Assembly (NCBI GenBank): GCA_030374805.1
Contig: JARGSG010000191.1
Span: 558,001-622,000 of the forward strand
Length of the DNA: 64,000 bases
Source of the DNA: Gracilaria gracilis
Taxonomy: Eukaryota; Rhodophyta; Florideophyceae; Gracilariales; Gracilariaceae
Direction: 5' to 3'
Below the pieces are notes generated by a model. That model made no database searches, had not been told where the DNA came from, and saw nothing but the letters and a program-made list of their open reading frames with translations. Positions 34,410 through 47,012 of the stretch are shown one piece after another; position 1 is the first letter of the stretch; each line of letters begins with the position of its first letter. A program made the position numbers and the translations under genes.

Positions 34410-36508
34410 ATGTGCCACTATTGTCTTCTTTTGAGATGTAGTACAATGTGGTACATCTACCGTTTCCAAAACCCACGCGGTAAAACAAGTCTATCGCAGG
34501 AGATGCTGATCGCGTTACGCAATGGGAAGGAAACAGAGTCCAATCTGGAGACATTTCAGCAAATGCCCGAAAGGCTCTTTTCGAACCGACACAGCAAAAT
34601 GCAACTATTGCGAAGCAACCATGTCATCCAAGCCCAACAATCTGAAAACTCACTCCAACAATTGCCTACTTGCGCCTCAACGTTTTGGATCTTTGTCTCG
34701 CGACATTGAGGTTGCCCATCAACCCATCTGATCTAAATCCTTTTCGCTCACAACCAAGAAATCTAATAATCTGTCAAATGGCAAGACAATCAAACGAGAA
34801 GGTAAGCCTTTCTCTAAATTTTGGCTAGATGCAATAACGGCACAACAAAAAGGGCAGCTCGACAACTTGTTTGTCAAAGCAATGCACTGCACTGGAAGTA
34901 CGTTTGATTTTTTCGAACACCCTAGCTGACACAGTTTTTGGTCTATAGTTCGACCAAATTATATCCCACCTTGTCCTCATAAGATCAGTAACGAGCTATT
35001 GCACAACTAGTACGAATTCGGCATGCGATTGTTCGTAGAACAACTTCGAAAGGGCGAAGGTGGATTATTCGGTATTGATAGTGCGACAAACGTGTTGTCA
35101 AATTCTACGAGCAACGTTATCATACACACTCGCCTTTCTTTCTTTGTAAAGTACTCGAGATCAGACCTCCCAAAAAAGACAGCACAGAATCACGCAGAGA
35201 GAGTCAGAGATGTAGTGCAACGGTTGCAAAAGTTTGTAGGCTTTCAATGTGTGTTTGGTTCTGTATTTGAATCTTGTAGCGCGAAAGAGTGCCTTAGAGA
35301 AATTTGTATGGAACAGGGACTATTCAAGTTTGCGTACGGATGCAGCACTCATGCGTTACATAACCTCAGCGAAGATATTGGAAAGCTCAAAGAAATTTCT
35401 ATGACAGTATGCCAGTGTCTACAGCTCTCTAAAACTATAATGTCTGTGAGGCTTTCGAGAAAGTTTTACGAAGTGATCTGCAAAGAACGGCTTCACAAGT
35501 ATGCGATGGTTCTTTTCTGTAAAACGTGGTAGACTACGGTTAACCTTATGTTTCGATGGCTTCCATTGATCAAGCCAGTCATCACGTAAATCCCATATTT
35601 ACTTCTACATTAACGGGAGCGTTTTGGACTGTACGGATCGTTTCAACTCCCGACAGTAGTTGCATCAATAATTAGTGTTGATAGTTTTTGGGATGGTATC
35701 GCAAATGCCAGTCAATTCGTGGACCCTATTTTTTTGGTGTATTGGTGTCTTCGAATGAGACTTTGCATCTCTGTCGATGGTGTACGCCTGCTTGCTGACC
35801 TTTCGTGTCCATCTTCGACGCCATTGTGAGACCGAGCTTATTAAAATTCTCTAAGAAAGGTTGTTGTATCAATGGGATTGCATTCATTTTCCTGTGATTG
35901 CCCTAGGGTAATTTTATGATCCATTCTTCTTTGAAATGCGACAATGACTGCTGAAAATGTATGGGGAAGAATTTCTGGGGTTTGATAAGAGAAGTTTCGT
36001 AGAACAATGCCATAAAGCTCTCGCACAAATGGCTGATGATGAAGATCAACACAATCGATTGATGGAGAACTTTATGATGCTGCATGTCGCCTCATAACAT
36101 ACTACTTCGGGTTAGGTAGTGGCACCCATTTCCATTTTTGGGGGTAAATAATTGACTCCGTTCCGGACCTTGCGAAAGTCCTTATAAAAGTTTAGAAAGC
36201 TACTGCGTCTGCAGCTGGGGTGGAAATAAACCCATAAGATAGGCAAGAGGATACACTCTTCCCGTCGAGCCCGAACGGGAGAGAAAGAAATAGAAAAACA
36301 GGTCGCTGTAGTTCAAAACCATGATATGGTAAACAAAGAGCTGCGCAAAAAAAGAGGAGATGATTTTGAGAAGCACATTATAGATCGCGGTAATTCTGAT
36401 GTTCTGAGCTGTAGCGATCCATCAATGACAAATGTTAATAACCTTGTCTCTGAATTAAGCGAGACCAATGGTGAAAAAGAAGAGAATCAAATTATGTATG
36501 ATGAATAA
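34410..36508 (+). pseudogene. hAT-like transposase with BED finger, element 2
   Basis: A BED-type finger at 34522-34731 reads WRHFSKCPKGSFRTDTAKCNYC, followed by NLKTHSNNC. The 35023-35532 frame (MRLFVEQLRKGEG) has FAYGCSTHALHNLSEDIGKL, the conserved stretch after the second catalytic region of hAT transposases. A basic/acidic C-terminal frame at 36326-36508 and the interrupted run before it would be the dimerisation tail, but no clear SSSVERSFS motif remains. Many interruptions; older than hAT element 1. Confidence 0.6.
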
Positions 36509-36642
36509 ATTCCGTTGGAGCCAATGTTAGCGCATGTAATGAATTTGGAACATATTGCCGACACTGATCTCTTTAACGAACGTGACTGGAATTGAGTGAT
36601 GCAAATGGAGATCTGCAGCGTTTGTGATTGGTGGGGTTTTTT

Positions 36643-37010
36643 TCAATCGTTGTTTTGTGGTTTAAATATATAGAGCTCGTGAATTGGAAGCCTGTTAAGT
36701 AAGAATGGGTCGTGGTCTGGAGTTTTTGAAAGAGTTATCTGTGCAAGCCGTCTTGAGCGTGAAAGCGTAGAATTTGGTTTGTTTGAGGGAGACAAGGCAT
36801 GTTTGTTGCCAGGATCTGTGTTTCGTGCATGATGGCTCGATGATGTTTGATTAGTCCGGTTTCTTGATGTTCGTTTCTGTGCTTTCATTTGGGCGATTGT
36901 GGTAGAGGCTATCAATAGCACCGTCTTCAAATCTTCTGGGCTCGTTTTCATTTAAAACTTCGCGCCCATGCTTGGGTCCACCATGTCACGGTGGTAGGCT
37001 GGGATATGTG
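36643..37010 (-). mobile_element. Possible LTR-retroelement end with Gag start (fossil fragment)
   Basis: On the minus strand a sequence ending ACCGTGACA is followed at once by TGGTGGACCC, which resembles an LTR end with a tRNA primer-binding site. About 60 bp on, an ATG opens a 102-codon hydrophilic frame (36951-36643). This would fit the 5' side of a Ty1/copia-like element. No reverse transcriptase or integrase is present, so it is a short fragment at best. The family call is weak. Confidence 0.22.
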
Positions 37011-37437
37011 CAGCACAATCAAAAGTCTACAGCAATGTAACGTCTATGTAACGACGAGAAATAACTAATGAAATAAAGAACGTAATGTAATATTCTTTAA
37101 TTGGTTACAAAAATAAGTAAGCATTGCATACTTCTGATACTGTGGTGTGCCCTTAATGTCAAACACTAGTAGAAGCCAACTTCCGAATGGTACGTTGTCG
37201 CCTTCAGCCCTTTCATTAACGCCCAGAACGCTTGCCCTGCCACTTTGTTATAAACTTCTGAAATCAACTCTGTCAAAGAACGTCGTCGGGCAGTTTGATG
37301 AGCATAAACAAAAGTGTTGAAAAATGGAAGTCGAAACTCTACGAAATTTCTTCGTTTTGAACAGTAAACAACGCAATTTAATCTTCATGTTTCAGCGCAT
37401 TAAATGGAATTTTGGACACAATGACTGTCCAGTCTTC
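36952..37437. other. Spacer, includes the possible LTR
   Basis: A/T-rich; no coding signal. If the LTR call is right, much of 37.0-37.2 kb would be LTR sequence. Confidence 0.25.
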
Positions 37438-39150
37438 TCATTCTCCCAATGCAAATCCAGTCAACCCTAGCCTCGCCATTCGTTCCATAAGTTTGGTTGC
37501 AAACCTTGCTTTTGAAAGAGTACTCCTTTTTCTCAACCACCAAACAATGACAACGGGCTCTTTGCAGCGCTCTGCGCGGTTTGCGGTGCCCGATTTTTCA
37601 AACTTCTTTCTTAACTCACGCTTCTTAAAGCAGAAACCCGTCTGTTTGGCCAGCATCTTCAGCTCGCAAATGCACGTTGCTTCACGATCGCGCTTCTCAT
37701 TTTCGTCCTGCTTTTTCAGTAATTGGATGGCTTGTTCCCAAGCGACAACTGCGCCTAGCCATGTTTCTAAGAAGCCATATTTCGTGATTTCTATTTCCCA
37801 AATAATTCCCAAACTTGTTTCTTTTCTTCTTTTATCTAACATTTCGATGAAGTCTTCAACAGACGTGAAGGGCCTATGTTTTTCAGCACTATATGGTTAT
37901 GGTTGCGAAAAGAGACGATATTTGTCAAAAGGGCATTTACAGCTGCTCGGAAGCGAGCTTTGATCCTGTCGGACGTGAGTGAGTGTTTGTGGGATTTTGC
38001 GCTCAAAGTTTTGAGGTCAAAATCGTCCAGCATGCGTTCAACTCTAGTACCCTTTGTGACTGATTGCGCGATGTTTCAGAAGACGGTCTTGAGAGTGGGA
38101 AAACCCGTGACATCCAGTGGCTGTTTTGTGCCGTTTGTGTGTGAAGGAAGTAAGTAACTTATAATCCCGTTCATTCTCAACTTCATCAACTCCCGAATTG
38201 AGAAATGGGAGCGATAACTATCGTATAAAAAAAAAACATTACGCCTATTTGCCCTTAAATCTTCTGAGTCCTCAATGAACCAGTTTTCTTACTCTAAGAA
38301 GTTCCAGGAATCAAGCGACGAGATATCTTTCTTTGCATGAATTAACGAACTTATTGGCAGGAACTTCGGGATGCAATGCGACCGCTCTTCTCCAATCTCA
38401 TTGATTGGGCTCGTTCGAACACGAATTCTGTTCTCACGGAAAACGAAGAGTAGCCTACCGCGCCTCCCATTTCCACGCACCCAAGTTAGAATGCTGATGC
38501 GATTGAAATTCTTAAAAGCCGCGGCGAGGGCAAGCTGTTTATGACCGTGCAAGGAATAGGACTATATTCTTGAAGCCTATTCCTCGTTCCACGCTGAGAC
38601 GCCAGTCTTATCAACTATGCCTATCCGCTTGGGGTCGATGTCGTGTTTTCGTGTGATGTGCTCTAAACGGGAAAAGTGGACCATTAAAATTCCACAATTT
38701 TTGGTACGGTATCGAACCGCATCCTGACCTTGGACATATCAGTAAGTGATCTTGTCCAAATGCCTTTTTTCAAAGGCTCGACAGGACTTGTCGCCCGGGC
38801 ATTAGTTGCGAAATCGTACACGGCTTCTTCTCCATGCGGGAAGGTCTTCAACTAACATTTGCACCGTGTCTTTTAAGTTGTTTCGTGTAAGTGGTTTTCT
38901 CCAGAACGCCTACCGTTTCAAGATCGTACAGATCTGGTTCTCCTCCATCAACCTAAATGACCAACCAAATATGACTGCTGGTTTTGTATTGTCATTGTGA
39001 TTGAACTGGTACCATACCGTACTGGCAGGTACTCCCACCCGGTCTGCCGCCTTCGGAAAGAAAATTCTACGTTAGATGAGCTTTCTGACTCTGCGGTATC
39101 GTCTGTCAGAGCCAAAGAATCATTGGCGAGCTTGGAGGTCGAGGACAATA
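37438..39150 (-). pseudogene. pogo/Jerky-like (DDE_1) transposase, element 2
   Basis: Near 39.05 kb the minus strand reads AADRVGVPASTVWYQF, an HTH-psq type helix-turn-helix. IGIVDKTGVSAW near 38.6 kb corresponds to the DETG motif. The 38552-38289 frame carries ISILTWVRGNGRRG. FLYDSYRSHFSIREL and YLLPSHTNGTKQPLDV (38.25-38.1 kb) match the DG..SH and LPxHT..LQPLD motifs of DDE_1. The 38033-37836 and 37842-37438 frames form the tail. Five or more interruptions; older than pogo element 1. Confidence 0.58.
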
Positions 39151-40592
39151 TTGCCCGCCAAGGCAGGTATGCGACGCATGTTGTTTGAGGACGAATGTTG
39201 ATAAACGGTTTGATGATGGTTGTGTCGGATGTTGGTTTTTTTCCGCCACCTTTCGTGCAGAATACGGAATGCTTGCGCTTTTATAGACCGTGCTGTGGCT
39301 TTGAACGGGCCTCGTTTGGTTTGTTTGGTCTCAGAGTGCTGAGGACGTTACTACGGTGTTATGAATTTAGATACCGACCTTGGCGTTGTTTACTTTTGAA
39401 GTGAATAGATATCGTTTGGGTGTTGGGAGATTTTATTAGGCTGAAAGATACTGCGATTTTGTTTTTTCTCCATGTGGTTTCGTGAAGACCGTTGGGTCCT
39501 TTAGTGCATAGGACTGCTCGTTTGATCAACAATTAGAGAGGGAGCGTTTTTGAGGCAATGAAGGAGTGAGGTTATAATATTGGATGGGGTTTGGGACGAC
39601 GAATTACACTACACCTGAAGTGTGGCCACCAAAAATTGCGATTGCAGCGTTGTTTTGGTTTGCATGGTGGCGGTTGCTATCGACAGAAACTCTACTGAAA
39701 CGATGAGGGACTCAATTGGATGTATAAACAGTTCTGGAATTTGTATGTTGGAAGTAAAACAGATCCATCTTTACCAAAAGATTTGCAATAAACGATCGGA
39801 AAACTCAGGAATTTTTCAAAGATGAGCTCAAATCTAGAATTCTAGTGTGTTTCAATTAGGGGGCACCTGTTCAATGTACAGGGCATCCCACAGTTCCTGA
39901 ACACTAAGAGAATCAAGGACGCTCACAGCGAACTGTGAGCCCATTTGCCTGATTCTTCTTCGAACAGCACCTCGGTGGAAGTACTATCGATGCCGAAGAG
40001 AAAAACAGAAAAACACACAGAGAAAGTAAAACAAAAAACTTTATTAATATGCAAAACGTAGAACACGTAAACCAGCGAACACGTATATCAAAAAACACCT
40101 TTCAGTGATAACAATTAAACCAGAAAACCTTGTTCATCTTCAGTGCATTCTTTCACCTGCGCTCTTCTATTCAATCTTCACAAGCTCCCTGCTACTCAAG
40201 GGACTATATTTCTTTTCCAAGTAACCTCAGTTCTTGACCTTGCTATCGAACGTCGTAATGTGAGCGATCTTAGCATAACCAAAACCTATCCATACTTTCG
40301 AGAGCAGCGTAGCCAACCAACACGGTCATAATGGGTTCTTAGAACTTGGCGCCATTTTTTCTCAATCGCCTCTGCTCTGGCTTTTTGAAACGCAGCCGCA
40401 ACCCCATTTTGCCTCTAAAGTTGTTGCCTCTCGTTGCTCAAGCGCAAAACCACCAGTGCGGCATCGTGTTAAGAACGGCGCCGTAGGCCGTGTCAAGGAA
40501 GTCTGGAGAATGTAAATGAACGTCTTCAACAATCTCTGACAAACTCTTCCGCACCTGCTTCTCCATCATTTACATCATTTCCTTCACAGTGG
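39151..40592. other. Spacer; no gene seen
   Basis: About 1.4 kb of mixed sequence without a convincing frame. Short frames at 39195-39404, 39622-39825 and 40143-40331 show no motif. Probably decayed transposon flanks. Confidence 0.3.
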
Positions 40593-41959
40593 CTATTTGA
40601 TTTGGCTCGTCAGAGCTATGCGGGTCAGTTTTCCCAAACAATCTGATGCCATCTGACGGCCATGTACCGCACTTCGTGAGGCCCATCTCTGTATTTCTAA
40701 CGTTGAAACTCCAATCTTAGCTCCTACAGATGATCGAAGTGACTTCAAACCTATCGACAGAGTGTTTCGTTTTGCCTCTTTCTCTAGAAACCGTGTCCAG
40801 CATCTGGCGACAGTTTTTTTTAACGACGGAAACACTCTTATGTCTAACAGCTCCGTCATTCTACTTGTATGATCAGACAGAGCATAACTGACGACGTCCG
40901 AAAGCGCGACAAGTTCTAGTACGGGGATAGAAGGTGGTTTCGGTGGCTATCATACAGGAGAAGCACAGCCTCTCCGTCAGGAAGCCGAGGTTCGCTATCA
41001 TGCAAGAAGTTTTCTGCCCACTGAACAAAGTTTCGCGAGTCAACTGGCGCGATGTCTTTCCGTGTCGTGACAACTGCATTGCCTGGTAAATAATCAGATA
41101 TAAACTGGTTTTGTGACTACGTCTCGGTGCTCTTGGTTATTTTCCGCGTTCTTAGAAGAGTATCTTGGAACACGGTCATGAGAACCCCAACGCGGCCATC
41201 AGCGAATATGGTGCCTAGCAACGCGATGTGGTTCATATTCTTCGGAGTGGCGTTTAGCGCGAAAGCCTGTTTGCCTTTTGGATGATACTGTTGCTTCAGG
41301 TTACCTCATCGCACCTCCCCCAATGGAGAGAAACTGGTCTCGCCAATATGAAGGATTCTTCAGGAAGCGATATTATGATGGGTGATGATTTTCTTAATGT
41401 CAGTCAAGTGGTGTACTGACACCTTTGCATTGGTAGCCTGGAAGTGCTCGTACTTTTGCAGTGGAGGCTTCTTAAGAATGATTCTGTTGGAGTGCCTTCA
41501 TTAGAAGAACTCCCGAAACCGTCGTCATGGGCCTTCATTTTTGAGCCGTATGCGTTCCCGACAGTATGAAGGGAGGTTTTTAACAGCATTTCGACACAAT
41601 TTTGAAACAACTTGCAGCACATTGCTCTTGAGCGGCAGCTATGCCCCAGAAGAACATCAACAATGCATTTTTTTTTTTGACAAAGTGATAGACAGGTTCG
41701 AATTGGCATGTGTAACCGGTTCTTTGTTTGCTTTTTAGTAGCGGTAATGAAGGGTTGACGGCGAAAGATGAACCAGTGCTGCTGCTTGACGAAACGAGTA
41801 TCTACCATCCGACGAGGTTGACACCATCTCGTATGTACCGTGATGTGCGACGGTCAACATTCCGGACCCATTGGTTGATAATAACAGGAGCCAGTATGCT
41901 CCAAGATGATGGAACAAGATTTGGAGAGCTGCGGAGGTGTTGGTGGTCATGTTATGCAT
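40593..41959 (-). pseudogene. Probable pogo/Jerky-like transposase, element 3 (heavily decayed)
   Basis: The start region reads GRYSFRQAAALVHLSPSTLHYRY (about 41.79-41.74 kb), an HTH-psq motif like that of element 2. Downstream traces include AVLLLYDSHRNH near 40.97 kb, the DG..SH type motif. The 40859-40593 frame (MTELLDIRVFPSLKKTV) fits the region after LQPLD. The three pogo copies lie in the same orientation within 10 kb. Many stops. Confidence 0.48.
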
Positions 41960-42739
41960 GGAGCAGAAGGGATAGTAGAAGAGTGCAGGGAACTACAAGA
42001 CTAGAGTTTGAAACTCAAACGTTGAGGGTGGTTACGTACGAGTACTTCTACTATATGGAGATGCGAGTGCCCAGCCGGTATTGTCCGTTTCTGCATTAGG
42101 ATACATGCTGTTTTCTTTTTGCCCTTCGAAGATGAAGTAAAGTGTAATTGGGATGCAATTTGTTTCGCTTTGGAACCTTAAGGACGAAGATGCCTTAGCA
42201 AAATGTGTGCGTATCATAGCTCGACTGACATAAGTGTTTTGCTCACGGGCGGTGTGGAAGAACGGGAAGACAATGAATTCTCTCCAAGAATTTGGGGACA
42301 TCAAAATCGAGTTTACGGTGATTTATTAGTATTTTGAATGTGTAAAGCAGGTGTTTTTTGAACAATTGGTACTTGTTCAATGGGTGAGGCGCACCCACAG
42401 TAGGGATCAAGAAGAACCGCAGAGCTATCACCGTCGTTGTCGGTATCTCTCAAGGAGTACTTCGACACCCAAACTGAGTTCTTACGCTTCTTTGTTTTTT
42501 TTTATCTCACCCTACTACCCTCCTTGTTTTCTTTGTTTCCCATATGTGCTACAGCTGTAGCTTAGGACGATCAAATTATGCGATGCAGACTTGAGTATGG
42601 ACTCTTATATATAAACGTAGTGTTGCTCTTCCAACCTCTGGATTTTACAGAAAGCATATTAAATTAAAACCACAGTTATCTATGCAATAGAAGTTCTGGC
42701 AGAATGACAAGCGCAATGAAAAAAAAATTTTTTCTTACA
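41960..42739. other. Spacer; no gene seen
   Basis: No frame with a recognisable domain. Includes T-rich runs near 42.49 kb and A/T-rich sequence near 42.72 kb at the 3' side of the mariner fragment. Confidence 0.3.
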
Positions 42740-43050
42740 TCAACGAAATTTTATAGCATCAATTGCAGTAGTTGAACGGTAAAAAATATAGTAACACGTC
42801 ATAGCCCTTTTCTTTTCAATGACAGAAACCAGACGATTAAAAATCGAATTGTATAAGATTCCCATCGTTTCCAACGGCAACTTGTTCCACACGTCTTCCA
42901 CAGTGTCAGCAAGCTCTTTTACACAGCGGAACGTTCTTTGGCCCTCATACACATGCCGAGCCGATCAGGCCCAGACATTTCCAATTATGTTCAGATCTGG
43001 GCTCTTCGCTGGCCAGTCCAACACAATTACATTGTAGTCTGATAATCACT
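42740..43050 (-). pseudogene. Tc1/mariner transposase C-terminal fragment, element 2
   Basis: The minus strand from about 43025 reads VLDWPAKSPDLNIIGNVWA, the motif around the third catalytic position. Gly replaces the usual Glu of NIIENVW. After a stop it continues YEGQRTFRCVKELADTVEDVWNKLP...LYNSIFNRLVSVIEKK, the standard C-terminus. Only this end remains. Sequence differs from element 1, so it is a separate lineage. Confidence 0.75.
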
Positions 43051-43627
43051 TTTTTGTAGCCTTTTCACGGTGAGAACTACATCGGTGTTATCGGAATGCT
43101 AGTTTAGCGGTCAAAAATGACCGAATTGAAACGAACGAAAACCCGGTGAACTTATCCAGATTTTGGAAGTGTTAATTTCCGAAAATATTTCCACCTTTCC
43201 ACTTGTGCTAGTTTTTTTCGAAAGAATTATTCCAAATTGTTTCCATCTTTGCTAGTTTGGATGGAAGGGAAACTAGCATACTTCTTTCGTTTATGGTAGT
43301 TTCGCAGCACAATGTAAGGGTGTCATTGTCACCTACGTTCATGTATACGGGGGCAAATAGCGAGGTAGACCCTTAGATAGAAACTTAAATAGCTGTTTAT
43401 CGAGTAGGAACAGGAGTATACAAGTAGATCGAATACCTTTTCAGTTGGAGGAGATCGGTTCACTAGTCAACACCTTTCACATCAGGCATTCGTATACTAA
43501 ATATATGAAACGCCTTTGAATCACGTGCAATCATCCCCACCACTCTGTCCCACCGTCTGTGCGCCGTATTACGCTCCCCGCCACGTACCCCCAATCCTCT
43601 CCAACACCCCCCCCAAGCTTCCCCGCC
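43051..43627. other. Boundary region before the C-rich element
   Basis: Composition changes from A/T-rich host-like DNA to C-rich DNA at about 43.5 kb. The left end of the Plavaka-like element should lie here. CACTAG at about 43461 is a candidate CACTA-type terminus but has no confirmed partner. Confidence 0.3.
43249..43278. repeat. Small hairpin TGCTAGTTT...AAACTAGCA
   Basis: A 9-bp perfect inverted repeat with an 11-12 base loop. Two further TGCTAGTTT copies lie at about 43098 and 43206. It may be the end of a small decayed element. Confidence 0.4.
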
Positions 43628-46600
43628 ATGCCTAACTGCTGCTTTGAATGCTGCTCCTTCTTCGCCCGCACCATCCCTGCCATCCAAAGGCACCAGAAGA
43701 GATGCCCCAATCGCCTCAACCCAAACAAGCCTTTCTTGTCCCCAGACGGAGGCCCCCCCCACTTCCCCCCACGCATTAAGCGTCACAAGTCTACCCCCCA
43801 CCTCCATACACCTCCCCCTCCCACAAACCGCCCTTCCGACAACGTCCTCATCACAGACGACGACTCCTGCTACCACCAGCAACTTTCCCTCTCCCTCCAC
43901 ACCCAGGACGCCTACCACATCGCCACCACCCCCGTCTGCTCTATCTCCCCCTCCCCTCCTCCCCCTCCTCCCCCTTCCTTCCCCCTCCTCAACAACCCCC
44001 CCCCCCCCCCCCCCCCCCCCCCTCGAACGCATGGTCCTTTACATCTCTTCCATCGCCTTCTTTCTCGGCCTCCGAAAGGCTGACGAACTCATCTCCCTCC
44101 TCCACGACCCCGCCTTCTCTAAATCTGCCTTCCAAAACGCCGTCTTCTCCGCCACCCAGTGTCTCAAACTTCAAACCGACCTCTTCCAACACCGAGTCAG
44201 CAACATCGGCTTCGCTCCCACAACCCTCTCCGACCTACAGCAGCTCTTCTCCACCACCATCTTCCAAAAGGGCCCCATCCAGGTCCTCAAACAACAACTC
44301 GACCTCCAAAACTTCCACAACACCTTCTTCTACCTCGTTTCTCACACAACCCTTTCCGGCTCTCCCGCTTTCGCCCACCCCATGGCCTCCACCCTCGGAA
44401 AAGAAGCATTCCCCGCCCTCAAAGCGCCAATCATGCACTCCTCCAACGCCTCCTGAATCTGGCACACCCCCGACTCCACCGGTATCTACTCCTTCATCGG
44501 TTTGGTCCAAATCTACTCCGACAAGTCCTCCACCTCCCTCAAATCCTCTTCCATTACCTCCTACCCCCTTCACATCACCCTTCTCAACTTCTCCAATGCC
44601 TTCCGTCGCAAGTGCATCACCGAACACCTCACCCTTCTCGGATACTTGCCAATCTCCTTCCTCCCAACCAACCCTCCCAAGACCACGAATCCATCCCTCA
44701 AATCTCCTCTCACATCCCCCGCCACAATAAAATGGAACTCATTCAGCTCGCCATCTCCAACCTCCTCGGCCCCCTCCTCTCCTCCGGTCTCGACGGCTTC
44801 CCCTTCCGTGACCCCCATGGCGTCCTTCTCCACTGTCACCAAATCATCGCCAGCTCCTGCGCCGACATCCCCGAAGAAAAAGACATCCTCTCCATCTCTT
44901 ACGGAACCTGACCCCAATACCCTTGTCATAGATGCACGGTCTCCCGCACAGACCTCCCCCTACACATCCAATCCCCTTCCCCCCGAACTCAGCACCAGAC
45001 CCTCGCCACACGCAAATCACACTCCACTCTCAGCCAACAATCACAAGACGCTCTCCTTGCTCGTAAGCCCAGAATCTCCCGCAACACAAAGGAAAAAGCC
45101 CTTGAAGCCCTCCACTCCCTCTCCCTCGCAAAGTACTCCTCCCTCTTCGAATCATACCCTCTTCTCAACATCACCCCACTCCTTTCCCCTTACAACATCT
45201 TCACCTTCGAACCACTCTACAACTTCCACCTCGGCGTCTCCAAGCTCATCAAGGTCGCCGCCATCGAGAGACTCCGCTCAGAAGCACTCTTCACCACCAC
45301 CAGTTCCCCCAAGTCCCGTCGCCCCTTCAACTCCGTCCGCAATTCCATCCTCAAACATTCAAACACCATTCTCTCCGCCATCGAAAATCACTCCCCCGCA
45401 AACGGACTCCACATCGAATTCTCCACTTCCGACAACGGTCAAACTCTCAACGGTTTCTTCACTACCGACGGCTTGCGTGGTATGCTCGAAGCAAAAGACT
45501 ACCGCGCACTCGACATGGTCTTCCCCTTCATCGGCGCCTTCTTCGACCGATGCTGTGACGAAGTCGATTCAGCTCCCATCACTTCCGTCTTCTCCAAGTA
45601 CTTAGACCTCCTCCTTGCTTCCAGGCGATACAACACCTTTACCGAATCGACCGACGCCCGGCTCACCAATCTCCATAACCAAATCCGCTCCTTCAAGCGC
45701 ACAGCCGTACTCGTCCTCGGCCCCCACCACACTTCTAGACTCGAAACCCTCACGTTCCACCTCCTCGACCACATTGTCGAGGACATTTGCCGCTTCGGAG
45801 GCCTGCACTTCAATGATGCCAGCATATTCGAGCACACCCACACCCTCTTCAAGTCCCACTACTCCAAAACCTCAAAGCGCAGGTCCACCGCACATCAAGA
45901 AACCATTCGTGCCATCCACTGCTCCAACGCCATCAAAGACTGGTATCCCGTCTCCAAAAACCCTTCCATCACCTACTCCTCCCCTGGCCTCACTTCCCCC
46001 CTTCAATCCCGAGAACCCGGTTTCGTCCGTGATGGCAAGCAAATCTCCTTCGCTGACCTAATCACTGCCCACAAATTCATTCGCTCCAATCCTCACCTCT
46101 CTCACGAATCTCTTCAAGGCCCCTTCCCCCCCAATACCCTATTCATTCTTGCACAATTCGGAAGAGACGCCCTCCCATTCTTTATCACCCTCTCTGTCGA
46201 AGTCCAACAACTCACTGACAACTCCCCCGCCCACCATCAGGCTCGACTCACCATAGTCAACTCCGCTTACGTCGTCGGCAGTTACATCCCAACACTCGAC
46301 AACTACATCACAGAACGAAACGAGATCACCCTCCAAGATCCTTCTGTCCCCATCATTCAACGAATTTTTGCCACCCCCTCCTTCGGTCCATCCAAGTCCC
46401 CAAAGTTGTCCCATGTTCTCGTCGCCGGCTCCACCTCCCCCCTCCACATCCATCGTCTGGGTCTGTAAACTCATCTCCCTTCTTCGTTTCGCCCTTCCTT
46501 CTTCAACTTCTTCTCCCAAGGAGTTTGCCTTCGTCCAGTTCATAGAACTCGTCCCACCCACCGACGACGTCGATCTAACCCTCAAGTGCGTTTGCCTCCA

Positions 46601-46853
46601 ATTGGCAACAGAAGACGAACATAATCACACCATCCACCCAGTTCCCATCTCTACTCACTCCACTTCCGATAACTTTTCCCCTTGGTATAGACTCATCCCC
46701 TCCCCTTCCATCCTCGGATCCGTTCATGTTCTCCGCCAGAATTACCAAGCTCTTTCCTTCACCTCTCGTCTACACTGGCGCTTTCACCGATTCTATCTCC
46801 ATCCGTTCTATCGATACCACACCGCCAAGCCTTATTTTTCATCCAACACGTAG
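43628..46853 (+). pseudogene. Plavaka/CACTA-like transposase with N-terminal C2H2 finger
   Basis: The start ATG at 43628 opens CFECCSFFARTIPAIQRHQKRC, a C2H2 finger. A proline/serine-rich linker follows, then the core: GIYSFIGLVQIYSDKSSTSL (catalytic Asp), RRKCITEHLTLLGYLP, DGFPFRDPHGVLLHCHQII, CHRCTVSR, FTFEPLYNFHLGVSKL, and FHLLDHIVEDICRFGGLHFNDAS with EHTHTLFK. This order matches Plavaka-type CACTA transposases. The C-terminal part (about 46.44-46.75 kb) ends WYRLIPSPSILGSVHV. There are in-frame stops near 44454 and 44908 and frame changes near 44.0-44.7 and 46.4 kb, some perhaps introns. The 27-C tract lies in the linker. Codon use is strongly C-ending, unlike the elements to the left. 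Confidence 0.72.
43996..44022. repeat. 27-nt poly-C tract inside transposase gene
   Basis: An uninterrupted run of 27 C, flanked by C/T-rich sequence, encodes polyproline in the linker. It would form G4/i-motif structures and is prone to slippage. Its length may also be an assembly artefact. Confidence 0.9.
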
Positions 46854-47012
46854 CCTCTATTCCCTGTTAGCTTCAGCTTCATAAAAATTTCAAACCGCTT
46901 CTTTTCAATTGGAAGGAGTGAAGATACGCATGACATGAGAAAGAAGAAGCATCTCTTCCCCATCCCACACATACCTCCACCACTTCTCTCCTCACTGCAC
47001 CTCACCCTACCC

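Noticed and set aside
44235-44929. Minus-strand Gly/Glu/Val-rich frames
   Set aside because: Antisense shadows of the C-rich transposase gene without any motif.
44159-46061. Several long plus-strand Pro/Ser/His-rich frames overlapping the Plavaka-like gene
   Set aside because: Mostly alternative frames of C-rich DNA; only segments with transposase motifs were used.
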